Shown here in pieces: positions 34,591 through 45,203 of a stretch of DNA of 64,000 bases; positions within the stretch are counted from its first letter, which is position 1; each line of letters opens with the position of its first letter. Under the pieces are notes generated by a model. That model was not told the origin of the DNA. It searched no databases and saw nothing but the letters and a program-made list of their open reading frames with translations. Source of the DNA: Panagrolaimus kolymaensis (Eukaryota > Nematoda > Chromadorea > Rhabditida > Panagrolaimidae); contig JAJQJQ010000089.1 of NCBI GenBank assembly GCA_028622995.1, positions 124,001 to 188,000 of the forward strand. Direction: 5' to 3'. Made by a program: the position numbers and the translations under genes.

Positions 34591-36109
34591 GTCATAACTA
34601 GTGTTAAATTCCCGATCCGACCGACAAAAAAATCGGGAATTCGTATAATTGTCGGAATAGAAATTGCTACGGTCGGGAAAGTCGGGAAAATGTCGGGATA
34701 AAAATTTTGTCGGTCGGGAAGTCGGGAAATAAAGCAAGTGACAAATTTTTTTTTAAAATTAATCCCTATAGCTTAATTGTATATAAATAAGCTATTAAAC
34801 GTATCAAAACTATAAATGAAAGATTTTTGGTTAAAATAAAGGTAGTAAAACATGATTTTAATATTTAATTTTTATTTTTTGCTTATTTGTCGGGATAAAA
34901 GTTGAGTCGGTCGGGAAAGTCGGGAAAAGTCGGGATAAAAATTATTGTCGGTCGGGAAATCGGTCGGGATAAAGTCGGTCGGGAAGTCGGGAATTCCCGA
35001 CTTTTCGGTCGGGAATTTAGCACTAGTCATAACCGCGTCACCTCACCTCAGGTCTTTCGCAACGAAAGTTTGTCACCTCACCTGAGGTCTTTCGCAACGA
35101 AAAAACTAAAAGCGCCATGTTTGAAATTGATTTTTTTCAATGGTTTTGATTTTTTTTTTGCTTATCAAATCCTTTTTTAAATTGCTGCATTCGTTTATAA
35201 AGCTTTAAACATGTTGAAAGCTATGGCATTTATTTTAATCAGCTTAGGAATATGAAGGGTTTATATCTTATTTTTTTAAAAACAGTGTTTAACGTAATTT
35301 TAAACCAACAACTATGTTTACAAAACAAGAAAAAGATAACAAAAAGCAATCGGGGCTTCCTTTAGTTTAGCAACTTAACTTTTTGAAAAATTCAGTATTC
35401 TATTCTTAAAAATATGAAAATTTAATTTTAAAAGATAAAAAGAATATGCACTGTCATTATTAACCTGTTGGGGATGATCGATAAGAAAAAGATAGGTGAA
35501 TTTGCTATGCCATAATATTTAATTTATAACGAATGGAATACCAAAATGCTATCAAGGTCTAGGTATCTTTTTCAAAATTATTTTCAGTGAATAGTATGTA
35601 TATCCTGTTTATTAAAAAAACCCAGCAATTTAAAAAAATCAAAAAATGAAGTAATTATCACACGCTTGCTTTCCACATAGCTAATTATTATTCTTTTTTT
35701 CTCATCTAACATAAGTTATCTGTTTTCTTAAAGTGAAAAAATTTAATATTCGCTATTACATAACTAACTCTATGTATGCATATTACTAAATTAATGACTT
35801 TCCCATTGATTTTGGTCAACCTAGGCGCTTGTCTGAAAAAATTTCCTCAGGGGCAAGTGATACCTCTGCAATGCAATCGTTGCTGGTTGACCTGCTGCAT
35901 CTTCTTCTGCAGCTATACTATTTGACCGAAAACATTTACGTCACTAAAAAAATATAAAAAAAGGATTTGATAAGCAAAAAAAAAATCAAAACCATTGAAA
36001 AAAATCAATTTCAAACATGGCGCTTTTAGTCTTTTCGTTGCGAAAGACCTCAGGTGAGGTGACAAACTTTCGTTGCGAAAGACCTGAGGTGAGGTGACGC
36101 GGTTATGAC
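34591..36109. mobile_element. Foldback-type transposon inserted in sphingomyelinase exon
   Basis: The termini GTCATAAC.CGCGTCACCTC (left, interrupted by the nested hAT) and GAGGTGACGCGGTTATGAC (right) start inverted arms of about 150 bp (34591-34598 plus 35034 to about 35177; about 35956-36109). Each arm contains two roughly 35-bp tandem units ending GGTCTTTCGCAACGAAA. The flanks are CATG on both sides (34587-34590 and 36110-36113); joining them restores GGA GGC ATG CCT CCT in frame, so CATG is the target duplication. Without the nested element it is about 1.08 kb. The interior has no transposase. Superfamily not assigned. Confidence 0.85.
34599..35025. mobile_element. hAT-like MITE nested in the foldback element
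   Basis: 427 bp with termini TAGTGTTAAATTCCCGA and TCGGGAATTTAGCACTA (one mismatch), flanked by perfect 8-bp duplications GTCATAAC (34591-34598 and 35026-35033). The subterminal regions are dense in GTCGGTCGGGAA. The 8-bp TSD and TAGTG ends are diagnostic of hAT. Non-autonomous, and related to the 19277 element. It inserted after the foldback element, because its TSD is the first 8 bp of that element's inverted repeat. Confidence 0.92.
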
Positions 36110-38510
36110 CATGCCTCCTGATGGAAAGCCTCCACACAAAGATCCAATACTTCCAGCTAAAGGAAAACCAATTTTGAGAGTTTTACATTTATCTGATTTG
36201 CATATCGATAATGAATATCTTGTTCGAGCTGAAGCAAAATGTGGTGAAATGATGTGTTGTCGACCAAAACAAGATAATAACGTGAGCTTTTAAAAATTTT
36301 GAGGTATCGATACAAAATCTTTATAAACTTGCATTTTTTTCCAAGACTCTGTTAAATAATTTCTTCAAACATTTTTTGCACCTTTTTAGCCTTTTTTAAA
36401 GACCCAATTGCAGTTCCAGCAGGAAAATGGGGAACTTATGGAAGTTGTGATTCTCCATATTGGTTAGTGGAAGACATGATGAAACATATCGCCGCAACAC
36501 ACAAAGATGTAAATCATTTTTTTTCTTTTTTTTGAAATAATAAAATTAAAAAACAAAAGTAAACTTTAGCTTGATTATGTGGTTGTTTCGGGCGATCTTG
36601 AAAGCCACGCGGATTGGGCTTACACTCGAGAAGGGCATCAAGAAAAAGTTCGAAATGTAACAAGATTAATGAAAAAATATTTACCTGGAGTTAATATTTA
36701 TTTTGCTCAAGGCAATCATGAAAGTGTTCCACTTGATGCGTAAATTATTACCCCACGAGTTTCCAAAATGTAAAGAAAAAAATTTGAAAAAAATTCAAAG
36801 CATCAAAAAGCTTTGTTTTTGGTTTTGCTTCAAAACAAAAAAATTTCAACTTTTATTAAAAAAACATTTTTTGTTGCCATAAAATTTGTGTGGAATATTT
36901 TTTTGAAAACATATTTTAGTTTTGCTCCAAATTGGACTCCACAAGAATATCATATGGATTGGATGTATGGAACGGAAGCAGATGAATGGTCGGATTGGCT
37001 TCCAGAAGATTCACTAACCACAGCTCGATTGTTAGTTCATTATTTTTAACTTTCCTTTTCCACCAATTTTTAATTATTCAATTAATTTTTCAGTAATGGT
37101 TGTTACATGAAAAAACTTTTCCCTGGATTACGGTTAATCTCCCTCAATAACATCCTTGGAAACCCATACAATGTGTAATCTTTTTACTTTTTTTTGTCTT
37201 TCAACTTTTCCACTCTTATTTTTTTCACTGATAAAAAAAAAACAAAGAAATGAAAACACAATTTTTTTTTCAGATTTTTATACATAAATCAAACAGACCC
37301 CGATGGAACTATGACATGGTTAATCAATCAATTGTTGGAAGCAGAAAAAGTTGGGGACAAAGTTCAAATAATTGCTCACATTCCCGGTGGTTCAATGGAA
37401 TCATTAGAAGGATGGTCATTAAATTATTATAAAGCGGTTAATTGGTAGGTTTATAACATACAGAAAAAAATTCCAAAACAAGATACGTAAAAGATAAAAA
37501 TGCAAAAAAAGCCAAACTTAAAATATTCCTTTAAATTTTTTTTAATTCTTACAAAACTTTTCATGATTTTATTATTTTATTAGTGAAATTTGAAAAAAGA
37601 AAGTCATGTCTTTCAGTTTCGAAGATACCATAGTTGCTCAATTTTTTGGTCATACTCATTTTGAAGACCTCAATGTTTATTATGAAGACCCGGAAGATCC
37701 AAAAAGTCGACCAACTGCCGTGGTTTATTCCGCGCCAAGTGTAACACCTAATTTTGCTTTTAATCCTGCATATTGAGTTTATACCATTGATGGAAATTAC
37801 CCGGGCTCATCCTTCGTAAGTCACATTCGAAAAACAAAATTTAGAAGAAAAAAAACTTTTTAACTTTCAGCAAATTCTTGATTGGGAAACACATTATTTA
37901 AATTTAACTGAAGCAAATGCAAATCCAAATGCTTCAACAAATTGGGAAATTATTTATAAATCAATTAAAGAACAATATGGGTTGGAATCATTATTACCAG
38001 CAGAATGGAGTTAATTGATTATTAAAATGATTACTGACGATCCAAGTTATTCGGTTTATCATAAGTAAGTTTCTTTCAAAAACCCAGTCATCGCGCAATT
38101 CAAAACTTGAAAGAAAATTACTTGAAAAAAAAAATCCGGAATAAAACGGAGGCGAAGGAGCAACAGTCTCAGCTTTTTTTTAAAGCACTCAATACTCCGT
38201 TTTTTTTTTCTTCAGAAATCGCTATCGTCGAGATGGAATCATTTGCCATAGTGATTGCCGAAGAAATACTCTTTGCACAATGAGAATTGGACATCACACA
38301 AAAAATATGTGCAACGACATTCATCCCAAAAATGGAATCAATGGAAGGTTTGAAGTTGAGGAACGAAAATCAACTACAATAAACCCTTTGAAATCATTAA
38401 AAATGCCTTTTGTAAACAACAAAAGTGATGATGTCATACAACTTTTTAAAGCAGGAAAGAAAAATGTTAGAAAAATTGTAAATGCAGCTGCCAGTAAATG
38501 TCCCGTTTGA

Positions 38511-38949
38511 TTTTAGTTGTAAAAAAATTACTTTTTTGTGTAACAAAATAAAGTTCATAAAATTTGTTTAAAAAAGTGTTCAAAGTAAAAATCTAAAGAA
38601 AGCAGGAATTATTTCATTTTACATGACTTTCAAAGAAGCTAGCTCGTGGGAAACATTAATCCATTTTTTCCAAGAGACTTAAAGGATTGGCACTAGCCGT
38701 CGTAAATCTCAATGTTTTGGAGCTGAGCTTTGGTCATTTACAAAAACAAAATATAAATAAGAAACATTTGTAAAATAACAAAAAAAAAATGCAACGAAAA
38801 AAGCCAGCAGCAACAACAACAAAAAAAATAATTTGAGTAAACCAGGAAACGTTTGTTTTGTTGCTGATTCATTTTTGTAAAAAAATAAAATAAAATTTTG
38901 TTTTTTTTTGAATCATTGCTTGGTTTACAATTTTTTATTCTCTCAAAAA
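38511..38949. other. Intergenic
   Basis: AATAAAG at about 38548 is the likely polyadenylation signal of the preceding pseudogene. No other feature. Confidence 0.4.
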
Positions 38950-39489
38950 ATGACGTCTTTAAATTTTAAACCGTTGTTTTTGTATTTTATTCTTTTTATT
39001 AATGTTTCATTTTGGTAAATTATTATTTTTTGATTTGGGAATTTTTTGCTCTGACACTGCTTCATTTTTTTTTCCAGCAATGGCACGGATGACGATGATG
39101 CATGGAGAGAAGGAGCAACATCCATTCCAATTGGATGCCATAATTATGTTGGAATGGTGAAATGCAAGGATGGCTCTAAAATCCAACCAACTGCGATTGT
39201 TGAACTTTGGGAAAAAGATATCTTCGATGATTTATTACACACTCAAAGATTAGTTCGATCCAGCGATTTAAAAACCGCAACTTTTTCATTTAAAAATTGT
39301 GAAGACGATGGTCGAATACTTTTTATTGGACCAAAACATAAATATATGGAAGTTTATTATATTTTTAAAGATGTCTGCCATTCTGGGGATGAATACACTG
39401 CTGAAACAGTGAACATCGAAACTAATGGAAAAACAACAAAAAATGTTTATGTTTTGGATTATAAATATGCTTATTTATTTTATGAATAA
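38950..39489 (+). CDS. Transthyretin-like secreted protein
   Basis: Exons 38950-39014 and 39078-39489 give 158 residues. Exon 1 is a signal peptide (FKPLFLYFILFINVSF). The mature part follows the nematode transthyretin-like plan: a beta strand with NYVGMVKCKDG, then IVELWEKDIFDDLLHTQRLV, a hydrophobic FSFKN strand, PKHKYMEVYYIFKDVCHSGD and a Tyr-rich terminal strand. The usual dipeptide G-x-F before the third strand is replaced by ATFSF, so it is divergent. These proteins are secreted and numerous in nematodes; one member bridges apoptotic cells and phagocytes, but most are uncharacterised. Confidence 0.8.
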
Positions 39490-39821
39490 AAATATAATTT
39501 CGCTTTTGTAATTATTTGTAATTTTAATAAATGATTAGAAGCTCCTTTAATCTTTTTTATTCAAAAATATTTATTGCTTCATGAATAAAACTTTTTGGCC
39601 TTAGAATTTTCAAAAAGCATAAAGATAAAATTTGTAATTATTTATAAATGTTTAAATTGGCTAAGAAAATTTTGATAATGTTTGCTTTTTCCTTATTATC
39701 TTTCCATTGCTTTTTTTAATCGATTAAAAAACTTTATCAGTTAACTAAGAAAAAACCCACTAAAAACTCTCAACAACATATTTGAAGTTTATTTTGCTAA
39801 TATTTTTTATTTTATTAAAAA
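39490..39821. other. Intergenic
   Basis: AT-rich; contains AATAAA at about 39526 as a likely 3' signal. Nothing else seen. Confidence 0.4.
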
Positions 39822-41730
39822 ATGTGCGAAGAATTTTCAAAGAAAGAATTTACTCGTCAATCTTTAGAACTTTTGGGAGAAAGAAATGAAGTTGTTGATA
39901 ATGTAATTAATAATGCGATAACTTTATTTTTTGTATCTGATTCTGAAACCATAGAGGCAAAAGATTTTTATGAAGGAGTGTAAGTTTTACAAAATTGGCT
40001 ATTTTGCGTTAATAAAAGCAAGGGTTTCAGTAATCACATAACAATAATTTCATATTACCTAAAATTACAATCCCTTCCAATTCCACCAACACCAATTGAA
40101 GAATCAAAAACTCCATTCATATTTTTTGGAAGTTCAAACAAACTTTGTAAAAATTATGCAACAAATTTATTTAAAACTTTATTTAATCGAAAAATAATTT
40201 CGATTGATTTAAATTTTATTAAAAATATTGAAGAATTAAAAGGTTCAAAAAGAAATATTGGAAAAATTTTAACTTCTTTGATTGAAGCCGAATCAATTTG
40301 GTCGAGTATTTTATTGATTGAAAATATTGATAAATGTCAAGGTATGCTTTTTTCTTTATTGACTGATAAGAGAAAAAAGATTGGTGGAATTTTTAACTTT
40401 GTTTTTGCAGATTTATCAATTAAAACCTTTATTACCCAAATTTTTAATCCAACTATTACTTCGTTGTTTTATGATTCTTCAGCTGGATTAAATATTAATT
40501 TAAAAGGTTGCATTATTGCTGGAACTGCTTCCAATGATAAATCTGTGGATGCTTTAATTCGAACAAATGCTAAAAAAATTGATGTTTCTGAACCTGTAAT
40601 AAATATAATCGATAAAAGTAAAAATGTTGATAAGCCAAACGAATTTCTTCAAAAGTAAGCTTCTCGATCAAAAATTTAAATTAAGTAAAAAACAGGAACA
40701 TTTTAGAAAACCAATAACACCAATAATTTCTTTGAACTTTGAAAATAAATTATCTCCAAAATCAATAGAATATTTTTTGGTTGCAATTAATGAATCCAAA
40801 AATTACCATATTCAAATAGAAAATTCATTCATCGATAAATTTGAGATTGAAAAAGAAATTCAAAAAGTTTTTAATCGAGCTTATGATCATCAGAATCAGA
40901 ATGGCGATATTATTGAAGCTATAAGAACCGAATTAAAAATTCTTCCGCCATATCCAAATCTTGAAAGATGGCTTTCATCGAGTACTTCTCGAGAATGTAA
41001 AGCTTTAATTTTTGGTGGAGATTCGATATATTCAATTATTATTAACGGAGATTTTATAAAATTTACAATTCCGCAAACAAATGAAACCATTTTTATTCAA
41101 ATAAATCAAATCGTTTCTGATTTATCTCTTCCATTTGAAACTCATTTACCAATGTTAAAATATTGTTTAATGGAAGCTTTTGTTAATGAAAATTTGGTTG
41201 AAATTATTGCAGAAAATATTGAATCAGCTTATTCTTCAAATTCAAATCATCAAATATGTGAAATATCTAATGCAATATCTTTGCAATTAACCGAAATCTT
41301 GAACTCTTCATGGACTTGTTGCATAAATCCTAGCAATGAAAATGAAACTTTTGGATTAAGCCTTTTAGCGGAATTTATTCATTTCCAATTACCTTTTCAA
41401 TATGGAATAAATTATTCAATCATTGCATCAAAAGTAATACAATCTTTTAATATTGAAAACTTCTTTACCACCAGCGCAATAATAACTGGAAATATGGATG
41501 AATCTAAAATGCAAAAATTAGAAGAAACGGTCCACAAAACAGCGAAGTTAATAGATCAAAAACGGTTTATTGTTGAAGCTTTGGACGAACTTTTTGAAAG
41601 TAAAGAGTATGTTTGCCTCATTGGATACAACATTGAAGACATGGAAAATTTTGTTAATAATTTTTGTTCAGTTTCTTATATTCTTATTTATTTCAACGAT
41701 ATGAAAGTATTTGCATTTTTGATAAAATAA
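39822..41730 (+). CDS. Clp/AAA+-like protein with lost nucleotide-binding motifs
   Basis: Exons 39822-39979, 40031-40654 and 40707-41730 give 601 residues. The order of elements resembles a ClpB/Hsp104 second AAA+ domain: an ELLGERNEVVDNVINNAI helix, then TPFIFFGSSNKLCKNYATNL where Walker A (GPTGVGKT) would be, ISIDLNFIKNIEELKGSKRN like the IDMSEF...LIG segment, and SIWSSILLIENIDKCQGMLF where Walker B (SVILLDEIEKAH) would be, followed by a GTASND strand in place of MTSN. Walker A has lost its Gly-Lys-Thr and Walker B its Asp-Glu pair, so nucleotide hydrolysis is unlikely. The C-terminal half contains no motif I recognise. Domain identity is inferred from motif order, not from catalytic residues. 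No signal peptide. Confidence 0.6.
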
Positions 41731-42971
41731 AATTTATTTATTTCTAGTTTTCCTCATCATTCCAAACTTTGCATTATCAAAGATAAGAAGAAAAACGTTA
41801 AAAATATTTTTTGATTGAATTTTTTTTCCTTCATTTTTTTTATTGGATTAGTTTTGAAACGCGTTACCATGTTGGAATTTATTCATTACGTGTTGATGTG
41901 GCAGCATATACTGAACAATGAAAAGAAAAGATTTTTTTTTATTAAAAACGAAAAAAGTTATTTCCAAAAATCGAAACTATTCATGAATTATCTGCAAATA
42001 TTTGAATGTCTGAAAATGTTCAAATAAAAGCAAGCAGCATTATTTGTTGTTTTTTTTGTAAATTATCCTTTCATTTGGAAAAAAATTATACATAAAATAA
42101 AAGCTATTCGACACTTAAAATAAGTAAAATATTCCACGAAAAAAGAATTGTTGCTTTACATTTGAGATTGACAAAATTCAAGTTAGCCACTTTTTAATGA
42201 GTAACACAAACAAGAAAAAAAAATCTTTATTATAAAAAAATCAAACAAATTATCATATTCAATAATGAGCATCATCAAATCAGCTGTGATTTAATGACAT
42301 TTCATGACCTTCCATTCCCGTTTTTTGATGATACTATGTTTGAAGGAATTTTTTTTTAGCGGATTGCATATTGAAGAATCAAATGTTTAAAAATTCATTC
42401 ATTTTTATGGAATTATCATTGTGGATTCTGCAGAAATTCAACAATAATAATTACATAAATACGAATAAATTTTCAAACATTTAATCCTAAAATATGTAAC
42501 ATCGCCAAAACTTCCCTCAATCATAGCATCCTCAAACAACGGGACGGAAATCAATCCACGTCATTCAAATCTTGAGTTTCAACATGTTCAGTTCCTTCAT
42601 CAAGAGTTCTTTTCTTTTTCATATTTTCTTTGAATTCTGATTATTGTCATCTAAAAAATATGCATAACATTAGAACTTATAAATAAAAATTGTAAACCTT
42701 ACTTTTCAGTGTTGCACTTTGATGAAAACTTTCTTCAGTGGCACGATTTTCTTAGAAATGAAATTTTGAGTTGTCGTCGAAGTGCTAAAATTTGATTGAA
42801 TAAACCTTATACAAACAAAAAAAGCTTACCGTAATTCAAAGTTTGGTATCCATAATATTGAGCTTTTCACCATATATTGGCTTTATAATAAAGTCCGCAT
42901 AACAAACAAAAAATGGGGGAACGAAGTTCGAAGGATAAACTCAATAATGGAGCACTTTTTTATCTGAAGAT
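41731..42971. other. Intergenic with possible minus-strand exon remnants
   Basis: Minus-strand bases near 42785-42700 read ENRATEESFHQSATLK up to a GTAAGG donor, and a TTTTTAG acceptor near 42651 is followed by NDNNQNSKKI and a stop. The match is weak and no start is found. The remainder is AT-rich. Confidence 0.25.
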
Positions 42972-43963
42972 ATTAAAATTCCATAAAAGTATGGAGGCTT
43001 CCGGCATGGCGAACAGTAAACGGAAGTCTCGCGGTACGACCATCACCTATCCAGGTGACAAATCGACAACCTCATACCCTTATTTCATTTAAAAATGTAG
43101 TCGAGAATAAAGGATGAAGGAGAAGATGGGACTTATTTTAATCAGTAAATCTAAATTCCATAAAAGTATGGAAGCTTCCGGCATGGCGAACAGTAAACGG
43201 AAGTCTCGCGGTACGACCATCACCTATCCAGGTGACAAATCGACAACCTCATACCCTTATTTCATTTAAAAATGTAGTCGAGAATAAAGGATGAAGGAGA
43301 AGATGGGACTTATTTTAATCAGTAAATTTAAATTCCATAAAAGTATGGAGGCTTCCGGCATGGCGAACAGTAAACGGAAGTCTCGCGGTACGACCATCAC
43401 CTATCCAGGTGACAAATCGACAACCTCATACCCTTATTTCATTTAAAAATGTAGTCGAGAATAAAGGATGAAGGAGAAGATGGGACTTATTTTAATCAGT
43501 AAATTTAAATTCCATAAAAGTATGGAGGCTTCCGGCATGGCGAACAGTAAACGGAAGTCTCGCGGTACGACCATCACCTATCCAGGTGACAAATCGACAA
43601 CCTCATACCCTTATTTCATTTAAAAATGTAGTCGAGAATAAAGGATGAAGGAGAAGATGGGACTTATTTTAATCAGTAAATTTAAATTCCATAAAAGTAT
43701 GGAGGCTTCCGGCATGGCGAACAGTAAACGGAAGCCTCGCGGTACGACCATCACCTATCCAGGTGACAAATCGACAACCTCATACCCTTATTTCATTTAA
43801 AAATGTAGTCGAGAATAAAGGATGAAGGAGAAGATGGGACTTATTTTAATCAGTAAATCTAAATTCCATAAAAGTATGGAAGCTTCCGGCATGGCGAACA
43901 GTAAACGGAAGCCTCGCGGTACGACCATCACCTATCCAGGTGACAAATCGACAACCTCATACT
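42972..43963. repeat. 177-bp satellite, about 5.6 tandem copies
   Basis: The sequence CCATAAAAGTATGGAGGCTT (or GGAAGC) recurs at 42981, 43158, 43335, 43512, 43689 and 43866, an exact 177-bp period with only a few substitutions (e.g. AAGTCTC/AAGCCTC). Each unit is more GC-rich than its surroundings and has two potential stem-loops: GGCTTCCG with CGGAAGTC, and TCACCT-ATCC-AGGTGA. The last copy breaks off at CTCATAC. Near identity implies recent amplification or homogenisation. Confidence 0.95.
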
Positions 43964-44145
43964 GAAGGTAAATAGGCGGAACCTATCAAAGCCACAAACT
44001 TTAAAGCAAAGACGCATTTGTATCAAACAAAATATTTATTTACAAATAACAGTCGTCAAAAACAATAGAAAATACATACAAAAATAAACAAATAACAAAC
44101 AACAAAAACAATACAGAATAACGATAAAGCACAAATGGATTGTAA

Positions 44146-44264
44146 ACAAGCAGTTTCGCCCGTCAACCAGACTACTTGTTATATTTGTAAAAACTCATAA
44201 TGTAAATCCTAGTAAAAACAAAATAAAACACCTCGAGTCCGGGCTCATCAGTGGCTGGCTCGAG
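44146..44264 (-). ncRNA. Split hammerhead ribozyme copy a
   Basis: Hairpin 1 (44232-44264, minus): CUCGAG, then the stem I strand CAGCCA, core CUGAUGA, stem II strand GCCCG, then CUCGAG closing the hairpin. Hairpin 2 (44146-44179, minus): ACAAGUAG, UC, UGGUUG, A, CGGGC, GAAA, CUGCUUGU. Pairing UGGUUG with CAGCCA (I), GCCCG with CGGGC (II) and ACAAGUAG with CUGCUUGU (III) gives a full hammerhead junction with G10.1-C11.1, A15.1-U16.1 and C17. Predicted cleavage lies between complement 44170 and 44169. It lies just downstream of decayed gene copy I, before an AATAAA signal. Confidence 0.8.
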
Positions 44265-44271
44265 AATGTAA

Positions 44272-45203
44272 AGAGTAAACTCACCAAATACCCATCCATC
44301 GATAATATGATTTACAACAAACAATATGAAAGACAATAACCATGGAATAATGTAAAAAATTGATGAACCAAATGATGTTTACACTTTTTTAAGACGTTGA
44401 AGCTGTTGAAAAGTTGTAGTCCATGGTGTTCGAGCATTGCAAAGATTTCATACATCATCATGACCATAAAAACCTGAAAAATAAGCTTTTAAAAAGGAAA
44501 TAAAAAGATTGCCTAAAGTAGTGGCGTACAAGCTATTTCGCTCGCAAACCAGATAGCATGTCATATTAGTAAGTGATCAAACAAGAACTAGTTTAATTAA
44601 ACAAGTAACAAATACATTAATCATCCTCTGGCCCGAGCTCATCAGTGGATGGCCAGAGTAGTTAAAGCAACGAAAAAAAACTTAGTTGATTCCAACAGCT
44701 TTCTTATTCATCCAACGTCCATTTCATTGTATTCATTGTGTGTTTAAAGCAGTATAAAACAACGTATATAAATCTTGAAAGTTTAGTTTGAAAATAATCC
44801 ATAAATTCACCACTATACCAACGACCATTAGACTGAGATTTTGTGGAAACCGTGAATAACCATCGACATCATTCCAAATCCATAGCAAGCATATCAAAGC
44901 AACGTTTTTCTAAAAAAAAAACCAATTAAGTAAAAGCACAACAACAAAATGAACTTATCAAGATAACCAACAAGTTGAACGTTCTTTCATCATTCATACC
45001 ATAGCCATTAGTTCCATCTGTTTGAGGATCATCGGTTAAGCATCCTTGATTTCTTTCAGCAACATCATTTCCATTTGCTTTGATTGCAGCTTCTTGAGTA
45101 TTCGATGTTTGAAGGATAGGGTGAGCAGAAAGTTGTTGTTGACCAAGAGCATCATCATTCATAGTTAAAACAAACGCGCAAAAGCAAACAACGAAGAAAG
45201 GCA
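44272..45203 (-). pseudogene. Secreted/membrane protein gene, decayed copy I
   Basis: Exon 1 (from ATG 45203) encodes a signal peptide MPFFVVCFCAFVLTMNDDAL, then a Gln/Asn-rich lumenal stretch (NTQEAAIKANGNDVAERNQG) and the start of a membrane segment FNLLVIL. Exon 2 (from 44911) begins KNVALICLLWIWN, and exon 3 (from 44473) ends YIIPWLLSFILFVVNHIIDG. That is a tetraspan-like layout of unknown family. The donor after exon 1 reads ATAAGT where copy III has GTAAGT, and exon 3 contains stops (HDDV, stop, NLC; KKV, stop, TSF). An in-frame Met at 45300 could extend the N-terminus. Ribozyme b lies between exons 2 and 3, ribozyme a just after exon 3. Confidence 0.6.
44529..44658 (-). ncRNA. Split hammerhead ribozyme copy b (divergent)
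   Basis: Hairpin 1 (44626-44658, minus): CUCUGGCC ... CUGAUGA GCUCG ... GGCCAGAG. Hairpin 2 (44529-44560, minus): CAUGCUA UC UGGUUUG CGAGC GAAA UAGCUUG. Compared with copies a, c and d, stem II changes on both strands (GCCCG/CGGGC to GCUCG/CGAGC), stem III is completely different yet still paired (one U-U mismatch), and the hairpin-1 outer stem changes from CUCGAG to CUCUGGCC/GGCCAGAG with 8 pairs kept. The core is unchanged; the cleavage triplet is AUC instead of GUC. Stem I is weaker (UGG/CCA plus mismatches). It lies between exons 2 and 3 of decayed gene copy I. Confidence 0.75.

Larger units (their letters stand above)
34111..38510 (+). pseudogene. Acid-sphingomyelinase-like pseudogene split by nested transposons
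   Basis: Signal-peptide exon 34111-34195; saposin exon 34289-34590 (CATCETLV, CTTMNVADHFVC, PNEACGVE) interrupted after ...PIPGGM and resuming at 36114 with PPDGKPPHKDPIL. Downstream exons carry the phosphoesterase motifs SDLHID, VVSGDLESHADW, AQGNHESVP, IIAHIPGG and FFGHTHFED, ending at 38510. Lesions: a 1.5-kb nested insertion; TGA at 37774-37776 (PAY, stop, VYTIDGNYPG); TAA at 38012-38014 (AEWS, stop, LIIKMITDD); and no acceptor near 36390-36425 keeps frame with the exon ending at 36281. The second metal motif is the normal GD, unlike the surviving gene at 16.4 kb. The C-terminus is longer than in that gene, so this was a separate paralog. Confidence 0.85.

Noticed and set aside
35913..36137. 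ORFs on both strands in the foldback arms (e.g. a Val-Thr-Ser-Pro-Gln-rich peptide).
   Set aside because: They are the same inverted-repeat sequence read twice, with no motif.
42972..43963. HDV-like or hammerhead ribozyme inside the 177-bp satellite (CATGGCGAAC looked like an HDV joining segment).
   Set aside because: The loop between GGCTTCCG and CGGAAGTC is too short for an HDV P2/P3 arrangement, and no CUGANGA plus GAAA pair exists on either strand of the unit.
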